DNA of 13,259 bases, from NCBI GenBank assembly GCA_034437315.1, contig DAOTUC010000246.1, forward strand, positions 1 to 13,259, read 5' to 3'. Below are positions 1-7,556 of this stretch, piece after piece. The translations under genes were made by a program, and so were the position numbers. The first letter of the stretch is position 1. Every line of letters starts with the position of its first letter. This DNA is from DSAR01 sp034437315. Its GTDB lineage: Bacteria; Chloroflexota; Anaerolineae; B4-G1. Below the pieces are notes generated by a model. It did not search any database. It saw only the letters and a list, made by a program, of their open reading frames with translations, and was not told where the DNA came from.

Positions 1-207
1 TTACGTGCTTGGGACAGCCTCCTTAAGAAGTTCGGGGGGCCATCTGAGCAATTGTCCTCGCAAAACGCGGGCAATAGGCATCTGGCTCGGATGTAGTTTA
101 TCCGCGTCGTAGCCAGCAAATTCAAGGGAACACTTGCCGCGAATATCTAGCTCACGTCCCTCCACTGTCCGGTTGTCTTTAGCGAAAAGCGTAAAGCGAG
201 CGGACAC
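1..207 (-). pseudogene. possible C-terminal gene fragment, unknown function
   Basis: An open frame ends at TAA (1-3). Downstream of a GTG at 205-207 it reads 68 residues of ordinary-looking protein, with charged and aromatic residues mixed (RWPPELLKEA near the end) and one Cys. I do not recognise a family. Upstream of 207 the frame continues to an ATG at 384, but that part runs through the 155-bp direct repeat and reads as Cys/His/Pro-rich nonsense, so the natural 5' end is probably lost or replaced by the repeat. No convincing ribosome binding site precedes the GTG. It could be the tail of a real gene truncated by the repeat, or chance coding. Confidence 0.3.
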
Positions 208-361
208 GCACAGGCAGGCGGCAGACAGGAAGATGCCTGGTCGGCTGCGGGTCGCGGTGAGCATAGTGAATATGTGAGCAAGCGGGGTGCGGAAACAACA
301 ATGGAAACAGCGGTGATGATCCAAGGACGGACGCACCGCAAAACGATGAAACGCCCTCGTC
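207..361. repeat. ~155-bp direct repeat, copy A
   Basis: This copy starts with the 20-bp core CGCACAGGCAGGCGGCAGAC (207-226), which is identical in copy B at 597-616. It continues through GTGAGCA, GGAAACAGCGGTGATGATCC-like and ACCGCAAAACGATGAAACG blocks that recur in the same order in copy B. Differences are mainly substitutions plus a ~12-bp gap near 295. After 361 a ~60-bp stretch absent from B intervenes before both copies share CAGCGCACGCT (424-434 and 757-767). The repeat is non-coding by appearance, and its nature (MITE-like or other intergenic repeat) is unknown. Confidence 0.75.
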
Positions 362-511
362 TCGATTCCTTGTCTCTTCTCCAAGGAAAACGAAGAGAAC
401 GCCGGTCAAGCAATGGTCCTCAACAGCGCACGCTCCCCTCGGTGGAGAGCAAGGCGAAAACATCGGTGGAAACATCAGCGACACGCCAATGGTAGAAACA
501 CCGCAACCTCA

Positions 512-611
512 CCGCCTGCCTGTGCCTCCTGTCTGCGCCTGTCTGCGCCTGTCTGCGTGCATCGCACAGGCAGGTGCATCGCACAGGCAGGTGCGACGCA
601 CAGGCAGGCGG
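512..611. repeat. 17-bp tandem repeats with an inverted arm
   Basis: Three tandem 17-bp units occur at 561-577, 578-594 and 595-611. The first two are identical (ATCGCACAGGCAGGTGC) and the third varies (GACGCACAGGCAGGCGG). Immediately upstream is a two-fold repeat of GTCTGCGCCT (531-550). The 14-mer CCGCCTGCCTGTGC at 512-525 is the exact reverse complement of 598-611, so the cluster can fold into a long cruciform or hairpin. The array is built from the same core that opens the 155-bp repeats. Confidence 0.8.
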
Positions 612-757
612 CAGACTGCAATCTGCCCGTTCCCTTGCGGGTTGCGGTGAGCGTGGGGGATACGTGAGCAAGGCGGGGTGTGGAAACATCCAGTGAAAGG
701 AAACAGCGGTGATGATCCGAGGGCGGGCACACCGCAAAACGATGAAACGTCCTTGTC
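597..757. repeat. ~155-bp direct repeat, copy B
   Basis: This is the second copy of the element seen at 207-361. It has the same 20-bp core, then GCGGGTTGCGGTGAGCG, GTGAGCAAGGCGGGGTGTGG, AAACAGCGGTGATGATCCGA and CACCGCAAAACGATGAAACG in the same order. Judged by eye, roughly four fifths of positions match copy A, so the duplication is not recent or the family is diverse. From 758 to 881 I see no gene, hairpin or repeat beyond the shared CAGCGCACGCT at 757-767. Confidence 0.75.
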
Positions 758-881
758 AGCGCACGCTGCCCGGGAGTTGCGTTCCGATGAAATCACCCAC
801 GTGTTCCGATCACGCTTGGCCCCCGTGTTGCGCTCGCCGCACACAGGATTTCTACACTTGCTGCTAACCGGTCAGACTCTA

Positions 882-2600
882 TCACTCTACGAACGCGAAC
901 GTTGCCACTATCTGCTGAATGCGAGTCACAACCCCCTCATTCTCGCTCGCTCGCTCGGTGAAGCCACTGTAATTATCGGTCAAGACAACGCGTAACCGGT
1001 CATTGTCGACCGGCTGGAACACGTAGCGCAGCAAACGCATCTGCTCGCTGATGATCTCCTCCTCGCGGATTGCCGGGGTACCGTTGACATCCACCTGCTC
1101 GCTGACGTCCGGCTCGACGTACACCCGCCGGTATTGCGCTTCCGACCCCAAGTAGACTTCCAGATTGATCGCCGGGATAGCTGGCGGTGCATCGGGGTCG
1201 GGCGGGCCGCTTCGCTCGAAGCGCTCGCCCCACCTCTGGGGGAAGAAGATCACCATCCGCGCCAACGGCCAATCGTCGGGCACGCCTGACCCTTTAGCCG
1301 CCATCTCCTGATACGTCCAATCCGGCGGATACTTGAACTGGAACCCATACGCTTCATCCCGGAAAACTGGCCAATCGGCGACGTCTGGGGCATCACTCGG
1401 CACTGGGTACGGCGTAGGGCGCGGCGTGGGGTGCGGCGCTAGATCCCCGGTCAATTGGGCCGTATCGAGCATGTGCTGTAAGAGCGGCTCAAGTTCTTGT
1501 AAAGCCTCTGGGCTCAGCGCCACGGCATAGAAATCCAGCCCCAGGCGTTTGCCTCCTCGGTTCAAGGTGCAGAGCACGTGCATCTGAAACGATTCCTCCG
1601 GCGCGTACACGTCGAGCGTGAAGCGGCGTCCTTCGACCCAGCCCAGATCGACCGGCCTCGAATCGACGATCTGGGCCGGCGACGGCAACATCGCGGCCTC
1701 TAGCTCCATCGGCGGCTCGAGTTCCATCCAATCGAAACCCAGGCGTACTTCGCTGCCCATTTCGGGCGTCCAGGCCATCTCTGGCTCAAGCCGCCGCCAA
1801 TCGGCCGGTGCATCGAAGGCCAATCCGATCTCTGGCACAAGCACTTGCTGATACGAAGGCTCGCCGGGCGTGTCTCTCCCGGTCTCCGGAGATGCAAGAA
1901 CGATCCGCTCCCCGGCGGCGTGATAGGTGTACACCTGGCCCGCCGCCTCCAGCCGGATCACGTAGCCCGGCGTGACGACCTGAGCATACGCTTGGCCCGG
2001 TTCCGGGACGCCCAGGCTGGCATCGGGGAACTCTGTCTCCTCGACCTGCTGGACGGTCACCACACCCTCCGCTACCCCTAACCGGGTCTGGAGATCGGCT
2101 ATTGCCTGAGCGACGAGAACGTCGACTGCCTCGCTCGCCTCGACGCTTGGTTCCGGTGGCGCGGCATCCAGCAAGTACAATCGCCCGTCCCGCTCGACGA
2201 GGGTGAAATCGACGGTCGTGAATCCGTAGCTATCCGATCCCCAGGTCAACCGGTAGGCGCCGGGTTCCAATTCCCCCTCCCAGCTCATCGACCACGCCAT
2301 CTCACCGGGTTCCAATGCCGCTAACGTCGCGATCTCGGCGTCGGCGCGCAAGTCGCCGGAGATATGGCGCAGCTCCATCCACCCGTCGAATTGCTCGTCC
2401 CCATCAAAAGTGTGTGATCCAGCGTTACGCACCCCCAAACTGACGTGCAACACCTCATCCGAGCCCACGTTCATCGGGGCCTCGAAGGCCAAGCGCGGCG
2501 TCTGGACGCTGTCCTCCGCCACGCTGCAGCTTACAGCTACCATCAGTAATACAACACCCACCAAAAGGTAAACCCCTCGAAATTTCAATCCTGTTTTCAT
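882..2600 (-). CDS. multidomain lipoprotein: Ig-like, PDxSLG module, two PsbP-like domains
   Basis: This 572-residue exported protein starts at ATG 2598-2600 behind a GAGGAGGGAAAGGA ribosome binding site. A hydrophobic segment (10-24) leads to Cys25 in VAVSC, an acceptable lipobox with Ala at -3, so it is probably lipid-anchored outside the membrane. Residues ~36-135 form an Ig-like beta domain. Residues ~160-235 contain FPDASLGVPEPGQAYAQVVT and a YVIRLEA..YTYHA pattern that I associate with secreted proteins of Anaerolineae. Residues ~250-385 and ~408-572 each open with a PsbP-like signature (GLAFDAPADW and YGFQFKYPPDW), which suggests an internal duplication. A Pro/Thr linker (388-405) separates them. 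No catalytic residues stand out, and a ligand-binding or envelope role is inference only. It lies 78 bp downstream of the DUF3828 gene, beyond a strong hairpin, so expression may depend on readthrough or its own promoter. Confidence 0.85.
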   Translation of the reverse strand: MKTGLKFRGVYLLVGVVLLMVAVSCSVAEDSVQTPRLAFEAPMNVGSDEVLHVSLGVRNAGSHTFDGDEQFDGWMELRHISGDLRADAEIATLAALEPGEMAWSMSWEGELEPGAYRLTWGSDSYGFTTVDFTLVERDGRLYLLDAAPPEPSVEASEAVDVLVAQAIADLQTRLGVAEGVVTVQQVEETEFPDASLGVPEPGQAYAQVVTPGYVIRLEAAGQVYTYHAAGERIVLASPETGRDTPGEPSYQQVLVPEIGLAFDAPADWRRLEPEMAWTPEMGSEVRLGFDWMELEPPMELEAAMLPSPAQIVDSRPVDLGWVEGRRFTLDVYAPEESFQMHVLCTLNRGGKRLGLDFYAVALSPEALQELEPLLQHMLDTAQLTGDLAPHPTPRPTPYPVPSDAPDVADWPVFRDEAYGFQFKYPPDWTYQEMAAKGSGVPDDWPLARMVIFFPQRWGERFERSGPPDPDAPPAIPAINLEVYLGSEAQYRRVYVEPDVSEQVDVNGTPAIREEEIISEQMRLLRYVFQPVDNDRLRVVLTDNYSGFTERASENEGVVTRIQQIVATFAFVE

Positions 2601-2635
2601 TCCTTTCCCTCCTCACGTCACCGTTTAAAGCGAAA

Positions 2636-2655
2636 GGGGGAGCATAAGCTCCCCC
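2636..2655 (-). terminator. intrinsic terminator or attenuator hairpin
   Basis: GGGGGAGC (2636-2643), loop ATAA, GCTCCCCC (2648-2655): a perfect 8-bp stem with a tetraloop. On the minus strand it is followed by TTTCGCTTTAAA. It lies 23 bp past the stop codon of the DUF3828 gene and 36 bp before the lipoprotein start, so it either ends the first transcript or sets its readthrough into the second gene. Confidence 0.7.
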
Positions 2656-2678
2656 CGCCGCCAACATCTCGATCGGGG

Positions 2679-3158
2679 TTACGACCTGACACCCGCGATC
2701 TTCCACGCGCCATCGATCTTGAACAGCGTCACCGTGCGCTCGGTGGGGGTTGGATTGCCGCCCCAGTACATCTCGACCGTCACGGTGGCCTTATCGCCCG
2801 CTACGTCCGAGGCGCCCACGTCGATCCGCTCCGGCACGTCCTGCGCCATCAGGATGGGGTCGAAGGCTCCCTGGTCGAAGGACGCGAGCGTCTCGTCGAT
2901 CTCGGTCACGAAGTCGTCGGTCAGGTACCCACACTCCCGGTAAACGCCGTCGACCAGCGGGTTGCGCATCGTTTCACCCTTCCCAATGTAGCCCAGGTAC
3001 CAGTCGTAGAAGTCGGCCACGACCTGTTCGGGAGCGTCCGCGTTCGTCCTCGCACCCTCCTGCGCCGTAGCCCCGCCGTATAGACCGGCGACCACCAGAA
3101 TCGCCACAACCAACAGCGCCACGATCCCCACACTAAAAATGCCAAACTTACCTTTCAT
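2679..3158 (-). CDS. exported DUF3828-type protein
   Basis: A 159-residue protein. The frame is open to 3266, but the start is set at ATG 3156-3158 because AAAAGGAG lies just upstream and a hydrophobic signal begins at once (MKGKFG then ~20 aliphatic residues). There is no lipobox Cys. GGATAQEG fits signal peptidase cleavage after ATA, or the helix stays as an anchor. The mature part carries VVADFYDWYLGYIG, NPLVDGVYR, YLTDDFVTEID, DPILMAQDVPERI and a closing WKIAGV strand, the pattern of DUF3828 proteins (small NTF2-like alpha+beta fold, function unknown). It is a clear paralog of the frameshifted gene upstream at 3421-3872. It probably has its own promoter in the 262-bp gap. Confidence 0.85.
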   Translation of the reverse strand: MKGKFGIFSVGIVALLVVAILVVAGLYGGATAQEGARTNADAPEQVVADFYDWYLGYIGKGETMRNPLVDGVYRECGYLTDDFVTEIDETLASFDQGAFDPILMAQDVPERIDVGASDVAGDKATVTVEMYWGGNPTPTERTVTLFKIDGAWKIAGVRS

Positions 3159-3237
3159 TTTCTGATCTCCTTTTCTGTTGTTAACGTAACCTTTTTCTTT
3201 TCGAGTGAGGTGATTGCCTTCTCTCATCTTCACCCAT

Positions 3238-3246
3238 AGTGTAACA
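3238..3246 (-). promoter_or_regulatory. weak candidate extended -10 promoter element
   Basis: On the minus strand TGTTACACT gives a TGN plus TACACT (4 of 6 to TATAAT), about 80 bp before the DUF3828 start at 3158. No recognisable -35 lies 16-18 bp upstream, so this rests on the extended -10 alone. Confidence 0.25.
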
Positions 3247-3288
3247 GAAAAGGCGCCGTTACGCATCGGCTATCTGGGGGAAATGGGT

Positions 3289-3324
3289 ATCCTCCGATGG
3301 GAGGATTAGGCACCTGGACAGGTG
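3289..3324. repeat. two adjacent short palindromes
   Basis: ATCCTCC (3289-3295), loop GATG, GGAGGAT (3300-3306) is a perfect 7-bp dyad. Four bases later CACCTG (3311-3316), GA, CAGGTG (3319-3324) is a perfect 6-bp dyad. They lie in the gap between the two DUF3828 genes, upstream of the possible promoter. They could be operators or RNA stems. Confidence 0.5.
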
Positions 3325-3366
3325 GATAAGAGCGGTGATTGGAGAGAAGAGAGAAGATGGCGCTTT

Positions 3367-3386
3367 TAGGGGCGCTGAAGCGCCTA
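3367..3386. terminator. weak hairpin downstream of the frameshifted DUF3828 gene
   Basis: GGCGC (3371-3375), loop TGAA, GCGCC (3380-3384), flanked by TA on each side. It lies ~35 bp past the stop at 3421 on the minus strand. No T-run follows, so it is a poor intrinsic terminator. It may instead be an intergenic repeat of the TAGGCGCTTCAGCGCC type. Confidence 0.35.
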
Positions 3387-3420
3387 CTACGAACAAGCAC
3401 TCGGTTTATTGAGAAGACAC

Positions 3421-3872
3421 CTAAGGCTCGATCGTTGAGACGCCGGTGATCTTCCATTCGCCGTCGGTCAGTTGCAGGTCGATCCGCCGCTGGCTGGGCG
3501 TCGGATTCCCGCTCCAATAGAGATAAACGAGCGCCTCGGCGCGCTCGGCCGCAATCGAGACCTCGCCCACAGAGAAACGCTCCGGCACGTCCTGGCCAGC
3601 AAAATCGGATCCGCACTGCCCCGGCTGAGATTCTCCAGCGCTTCGTCGATCTCCTGCACGAAGGATTCGGCCAGGTAAGGGTTATGGCGATATTCCCGGT
3701 CGACCAACGGGTTGCCGGGGTAGCCGATGTACCAGCGGTAGAACTTGACCACCACCTGCTGGGGCGTCAGGTCAGGCGCGGCTGTCCCTGACTCGCACCC
3801 GACGAGCAGCAGGCTCGCCAGCACAGCGGGGACGAGGGCGAGGACGAGAAAGAACAGGTGTTTTATCTTCAT
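3421..3872 (-). pseudogene. DUF3828-type lipoprotein gene with a one-base frameshift
   Basis: ATG 3870-3872 follows a GGAGGAA binding site. The protein opens with a signal peptide ending in the canonical lipobox LLVGC (Cys26). It then matches its paralog at 2679-3158: QQVVVKFYRWYIGYPG, NPLVDREYRHNPYL, VQEIDEALENL, ADPILLA. At about 3594/3595 one base is missing (paralog GCG CAG GAC GTG, here GCC AG GAC GTG) and the original frame drifts to a stop at 3468. In the shifted frame the expected DVPERFSVGE, YLYWSGNPTPSQRR and GEWKITGVS follow to TAG at 3421-3423, with no other lesion. Restored length would be 150 residues. The loss is consistent with CCC shrinking to CC, so either a very recent mutation or a base-calling error is possible. 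It starts 24 bp after the response regulator stop, hence is probably in that operon. Confidence 0.8.
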
Positions 3873-3896
3873 TTGTACACTTCCTCCAGCAACGCC

Positions 3897-4547
3897 CTAC
3901 GATTTTCTTTCCAACACGTCATGCTGCAGGGCGAGGGAGACTGCCTCGGTGCGCGTGGCGGCCCCCAACTTCGACAGAATGCTACTCACGTGGGATTTGA
4001 CCGTCGTCGGGCTGACAAATAGCGCTTCGGCGATCTTGGGATTGGTCATGCCATCGATCATCAACGCCAACACCTCTCGCTCTCGTTCTGTCAGGTCGTG
4101 CCCCAGCGAGGGCGGACGACGGGACACCCGGAGCAGAGCCTCGGTCGCCTCCGGTCCCAACGTCGGTTTGCCCCGGTGGGCTGCGCGGATGGCATCGGCC
4201 AGGTCGTCGGCGTCGACGTTCTTGAGCAGATAGCCCGTCGCGCCCGCCTCTAGCGCTTGCTCCACCAACTGGTCATCGTCGAAACTGGTCAGGGCGATGA
4301 CGCGCGCCTCTGGCGAGCGGGCCAGCAACGCCTGCGTCGCCTCAACGCCATCCATCCGGGGCATCTTGAGATCCATCAGAATCACGTCGGGTTGGACACT
4401 GGCGAACAGACGCAAAGCCTCCTCACCGTCGCCGGCCTCACCGACCAATTCCAGGTCACCGTGGATCAACAAAAACGTCCCCAGGCCATTACGCACCATC
4501 TCGTGATCGTCCACCAGCATCACGCGAATCGGCCGATTCTCACTCAT
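3897..4547 (-). CDS. NarL/FixJ-family response regulator
   Basis: A 216-residue DNA-binding regulator. The receiver domain (~7-122) shows the acidic pair D13-D14, phosphoacceptor D59 in LMDLKMP, T87 in ALTSF and K109 in YLLKN. The linker leads to a LuxR-type helix-turn-helix (~149-212) with LTEREREVLALM and a recognition region around PTTVKSHVSSILSKL. All key residues are present. Its ATG (4545-4547) overlaps the stop of the kinase gene as ATGA, so the two are translationally coupled and the kinase is the likely partner. Targets cannot be read from the sequence. The adjacent secreted-protein genes are candidates. Confidence 0.96.
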   Translation of the reverse strand: MSENRPIRVMLVDDHEMVRNGLGTFLLIHGDLELVGEAGDGEEALRLFASVQPDVILMDLKMPRMDGVEATQALLARSPEARVIALTSFDDDQLVEQALEAGATGYLLKNVDADDLADAIRAAHRGKPTLGPEATEALLRVSRRPPSLGHDLTEREREVLALMIDGMTNPKIAEALFVSPTTVKSHVSSILSKLGAATRTEAVSLALQHDVLERKS

Positions 4548-6838
4548 TGCTGCTCCTTTCTGTTTTCGTGCTCACCACTTTTTTTCCAAACGACAGACAC
4601 ACAGGTTCCACGCTCAGGTTCGCTCTCGATTGCCAACGCCGCGCCGATGGCCTCTGCCCGCTCGCGGATATTCTCCAGACCGAAGTGGCCCGCCGCTGGC
4701 GTGCTCCTGGGATCGAAGCCCCGCCCGTCGTCCACGACACGCAACTCGATCCCCTCCTCCCCTGTCAGCAGGCCCCGCGCGCTCACCGTGATCTGCGCGG
4801 CGTCTGCGTGCTTGACCACGTTATTCAGCGTCTCCTGGGCAATCCGGTACAGGGCGATCTTGACGTCGGGCGGCGGATCGGGAATGGGCGCCAGCTCCAC
4901 CACCATCTCGATCTGCGTCCGGCCCAATACCGCTTCGGCCAGTTGGCGCAGCAGGTCTCCCAGGTCCGCCTTGAGCAGCGCGGAGGGACGCAATTCCAGG
5001 AGCAGCGTGCGCATCTCGGCCATCGCGCTGCGCGTCAAACGGCGCAACGTCGCCAGCCGCCGCCGGGCCTCGTCGGGGTCCCGTTCCCACAGGCGTGGCA
5101 AAACGTCAGCGATCAGGCTGGCGGAAAAGAGGGTCTGGCTCACGGCATCGTGCAACTCGCGGGCCAGGCGGTTTCGTTCGGCCGCGGCCGCCGAGGCCTC
5201 GGCCTGTTCGTAAAGCCGGGCGTTCTCCACCGCTACGCCGGTCTGCTGGCCGATGGAGGCCAACAACGCCCGCTCCTCCGCCGTCACCACCCGATCCTCG
5301 CGGGTCGCCAGGTTCATCACCCCCAGGATCTCCCCCTTGGCGATCAGAGGCACACCGATGATCAGACGCAAGCCCTCGGTTTCCAAGAGCGCGCGGAAAT
5401 CGCTCTCAGGATAATCAGATACCGGTCGGACGACAGGCCGCGCCTCTCCCACCGCCTGGGCTGCGATACTGACGTGCAAGGGCAGGCGCGCGACTTGCCT
5501 GACGAAGGCTTCCGACAATCCCCGGTGTGCCGCCATCGCCAGCGCCTGCTCGTTTTCCAGGCGAAAGGCTGCACCCGCCTCCATCCCCAGGAGCGCCATC
5601 GTCTGCTCCAGCGCGGCGCCCAACACCTCTTCCAAAGCCAGGGAGCGGCTGACTACGGCGGCGATGTGATTCAGTGCCGCCAATTCTCGCGTGCGATCGC
5701 CCACCCGCCGCTCCAGGTGGGCGTAAGAGGCCTGCAATTGGGCAGCCATCCTGTTGAACTGTGTCGCCAGCGTCTCCAGTTCATCGCCGGTCTGCACATT
5801 GATCGTCTGCTCGAAGTCACCGGCGGCGATCTCCTGCGCCGCCACGCTCAGGTCGGCGATGGGATCGGTGATCCGGCGCACGCCCAACGCTGCCACGGCG
5901 ACGGGCACGACGACGCCCAGCGTCAACAATGCGAGCATGAAGCGGCTGTAGGGTTGGCTGGTCCGGAGCACCTGGGCCCAACTTTCCTCGGTGATCAATG
6001 CCCAAGGCGCGCCCTGCACCGGCGCGTACCCGGCTACGACTTCATAACCATCCAAATCGCGGGCCAGGGTCGCGCCGGGCGATCCACTCAGGGCGTGGCG
6101 CACACTCTCCAGGTGAGAAAAATCGTCACCGATGAAGAACGTGTCGGGGTGAAAGATGACGCGCCCATTCCCATCCACCAGGTAAGCGCTCTCGCGCCGG
6201 CCGATGTAAAGCGTCCAGATGTCGCGGTAGAACTGGCTGTGTCGAGGCGCGCCCGGCTGGGCCAGAAACAGGCCCACAACCGTCCCCTCCACCTCCTCTG
6301 GCACACGCCACACGGGGCGGGAAAGCGCGATGACGCCAGAACCGGGGATCACGTCGGTCAGGATGTTGGTGAAGCCGAGTGCTTCGCTGCTGATCGACTC
6401 CGGGCCAGTGAACAGCCTCGACATATCGCGCCCCACCAGTGTCGCGGGGTCACGGACGCTGGCGGTTACGCGCCCTCGTCGGTCTAGAATGAGCACGCCG
6501 CCGTCGAAGAGGGCTAGATCGCCGACGGGCCACGCGCGTTCCAACGCCGCTTGTTGACGTTGGGCGACGCCCGACAGGACATCTGGCGAATTAGCCAGGC
6601 TGGACAGCGGCCTGACGTAATCCTGGAGCCCGGCTGCGAATTGCCCGGCGAGCAGTTGGGTCCGGTCTTGGTTCCGTTCCAGCACCAGGTCTTCGGTCAC
6701 CCGGCGGTAGGCATAGAAAGTCAGCGCCGCCACTGCACTCAGAATGAGGGCTGTGGGAATCAGAGACCACATCACGATCTTGGTCCGCAACCCTCTCCGG
6801 CGTTTGCGCGTTCGCCTTCGTCTTTCGACTTCGCTCAC
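4544..6838 (-). CDS. membrane sensor histidine kinase, HisKA_3 type
   Basis: This kinase partners the downstream NarL-type regulator. Residue numbers count from the longest frame (TTG at 6958, 804 aa). TM1 ~65-85; extracytoplasmic Cache-like sensor ~86-335 (AYLVDGNGRVIFHP, PWALITEE); TM2 ~341-361; HAMP ~361-415; short coiled coil; GAF ~432-585; HisKA_3 with phospho-His603 in LARELHDAVSQTLF; HATPase with QETLNNVVKHA (N712), DDGRGF (743-748) and GHFGLENIRERA. The start is chosen at GTG 6836-6838 (residue 41, 764 aa). It has GAGG eight bases upstream and directly precedes a basic stretch and TM1, whereas ATG 6884-6886 and TTG 6956-6958 lack a binding site and code through a membrane relic of another gene. 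The signal sensed is unknown. Confidence 0.93.
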   Translation of the reverse strand: MSEVERRRRTRKRRRGLRTKIVMWSLIPTALILSAVAALTFYAYRRVTEDLVLERNQDRTQLLAGQFAAGLQDYVRPLSSLANSPDVLSGVAQRQQAALERAWPVGDLALFDGGVLILDRRGRVTASVRDPATLVGRDMSRLFTGPESISSEALGFTNILTDVIPGSGVIALSRPVWRVPEEVEGTVVGLFLAQPGAPRHSQFYRDIWTLYIGRRESAYLVDGNGRVIFHPDTFFIGDDFSHLESVRHALSGSPGATLARDLDGYEVVAGYAPVQGAPWALITEESWAQVLRTSQPYSRFMLALLTLGVVVPVAVAALGVRRITDPIADLSVAAQEIAAGDFEQTINVQTGDELETLATQFNRMAAQLQASYAHLERRVGDRTRELAALNHIAAVVSRSLALEEVLGAALEQTMALLGMEAGAAFRLENEQALAMAAHRGLSEAFVRQVARLPLHVSIAAQAVGEARPVVRPVSDYPESDFRALLETEGLRLIIGVPLIAKGEILGVMNLATREDRVVTAEERALLASIGQQTGVAVENARLYEQAEASAAAAERNRLARELHDAVSQTLFSASLIADVLPRLWERDPDEARRRLATLRRLTRSAMAEMRTLLLELRPSALLKADLGDLLRQLAEAVLGRTQIEMVVELAPIPDPPPDVKIALYRIAQETLNNVVKHADAAQITVSARGLLTGEEGIELRVVDDGRGFDPRSTPAAGHFGLENIRERAEAIGAALAIESEPERGTCVSVVWKKSGEHENRKEQQ

Positions 6839-6851
6839 ATCCTCATCCTCG

Positions 6852-7335
6852 CTAATATCCTTCTTGAGTGTTGTTGAATAAATCATCTGCCAGGCCCAGG
6901 CGGTGCTTGCCAGCGCGATGGTCGTCAGCCCCGCCGTCAACACGGGGAGAGTCAGCAACCCACGCGCCCACAGCGGCGAAGATGGCGTCGAAGGCCAGGG
7001 CTTGCAGCATCACGACCAAGCCGAGGATGAAGAGCAGGTTCAGCCCGCCGATGAGGGCCGGTAGATAGCGCAGTCTGGATGTCCCGCCCCGTCGCCGGAA
7101 TCCCACAATAACCGCCGACAGGAAAAGCAGCACGCAAAGGCTGAGCAACACCGCGTGGAAGGTTGGCGACGTTTGCGATGGCAGCGGCGAGCAGGACGAG
7201 CGCCGGATAGAGCAACAGAATCACAGCCCACCAGCGTCCAGCGATGAGCCAAAAGAGCCACGTCCAGCCGTGGGAAAAGGCCAGGAACCCCAGAATGTCG
7301 CGGGCGCAAGGGGCGTCAAGATGTTGCGCGTTCAT
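6852..7335 (-). pseudogene. broken polytopic membrane protein remnant
   Basis: ATG 7333-7335 follows AAGGGAG and opens hydrophobic protein (DILGFLAFSHGWTWLFWLIAG, then WAVILLLYPALVLLAAAIANVANL). Near 7160 hydrophobic coding jumps to another frame (HAVLLSLCVLLFLSAVIVGF, then RYLPALIGGLNLLFILGLVV) that ends in TAG at 6852-6854. Near 6960 it jumps again into the kinase frame (LTLPVLTAGLTTIALASTAWAW), after which resemblance stops. The first part recalls CPBP-type membrane proteins and the later parts the C-terminal membrane tail of serine beta-lactamase-like hydrolases. Both assignments are from memory of pattern and uncertain. Two frame changes and the likely fusion of unrelated pieces mark it as a relic. 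Confidence 0.6.
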
Positions 7336-7496
7336 TGTTGTCTCCCTTCGAGCAGCAGGCGCACGGCCGCATCCAGGTCGGGGGCACGACCCGCCCACAC
7401 GTCCTCCACCGTCCAGACGAGGGCGGACCGGGACGCGCCTTGTCCGCGTTGTATCAGGCTGCCCAATGGGCCAGCGCCATAAACGAGAATCTTCAT
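7332..7496 (-). pseudogene. 54-codon Rossmann-type N-terminal fragment
   Basis: ATG 7494-7496 follows GAGAGG with good spacing, and the stop TGA (7332-7334) overlaps the next ATG as ATGA. The first residues MKILVYGAGPLGSL carry the GxGxxG dinucleotide-binding loop (G7, G9, G12) as in ketopantoate reductase-like proteins. Those run ~300 residues and continue with a second helix absent here. The remainder (VEDVWAGRAPDLDAAVRLLL) does not look like the continuation, so an internal deletion probably joined an N-terminus to another tail. It is the first frame behind the strong promoter at 7557-7585 and may now be only a short leader peptide. Family assignment is tentative. Confidence 0.5.
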
Positions 7497-7556
7497 CCGA
7501 AAACCTCTCTTAACGCTCTTGCTTGGATGTACTGGCTATGATAACCACGTCATCAA

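Noticed and set aside
512..616. CRISPR-like array
   Set aside because: The 17-bp units abut with no spacers, and no cas gene is present.
678..995. Plus-strand 105-codon open frame
   Set aside because: It starts inside the 155-bp repeat and ends antisense to the lipoprotein gene. There is no family resemblance or binding site.
3159..3266. N-terminal extension of the DUF3828 gene to the ATG at 3266
   Set aside because: The extra 36 residues are basic and polar and would precede the signal peptide. The internal ATG at 3158 has a good AGGAG site and starts the signal directly.
4257..6487. Long plus-strand open frames opposite the regulator and kinase (up to 646 residues)
   Set aside because: They are antisense to intact, motif-bearing genes, their translations are Arg/His/Gln-rich without domains, and GC-rich codon bias explains the lack of stops.
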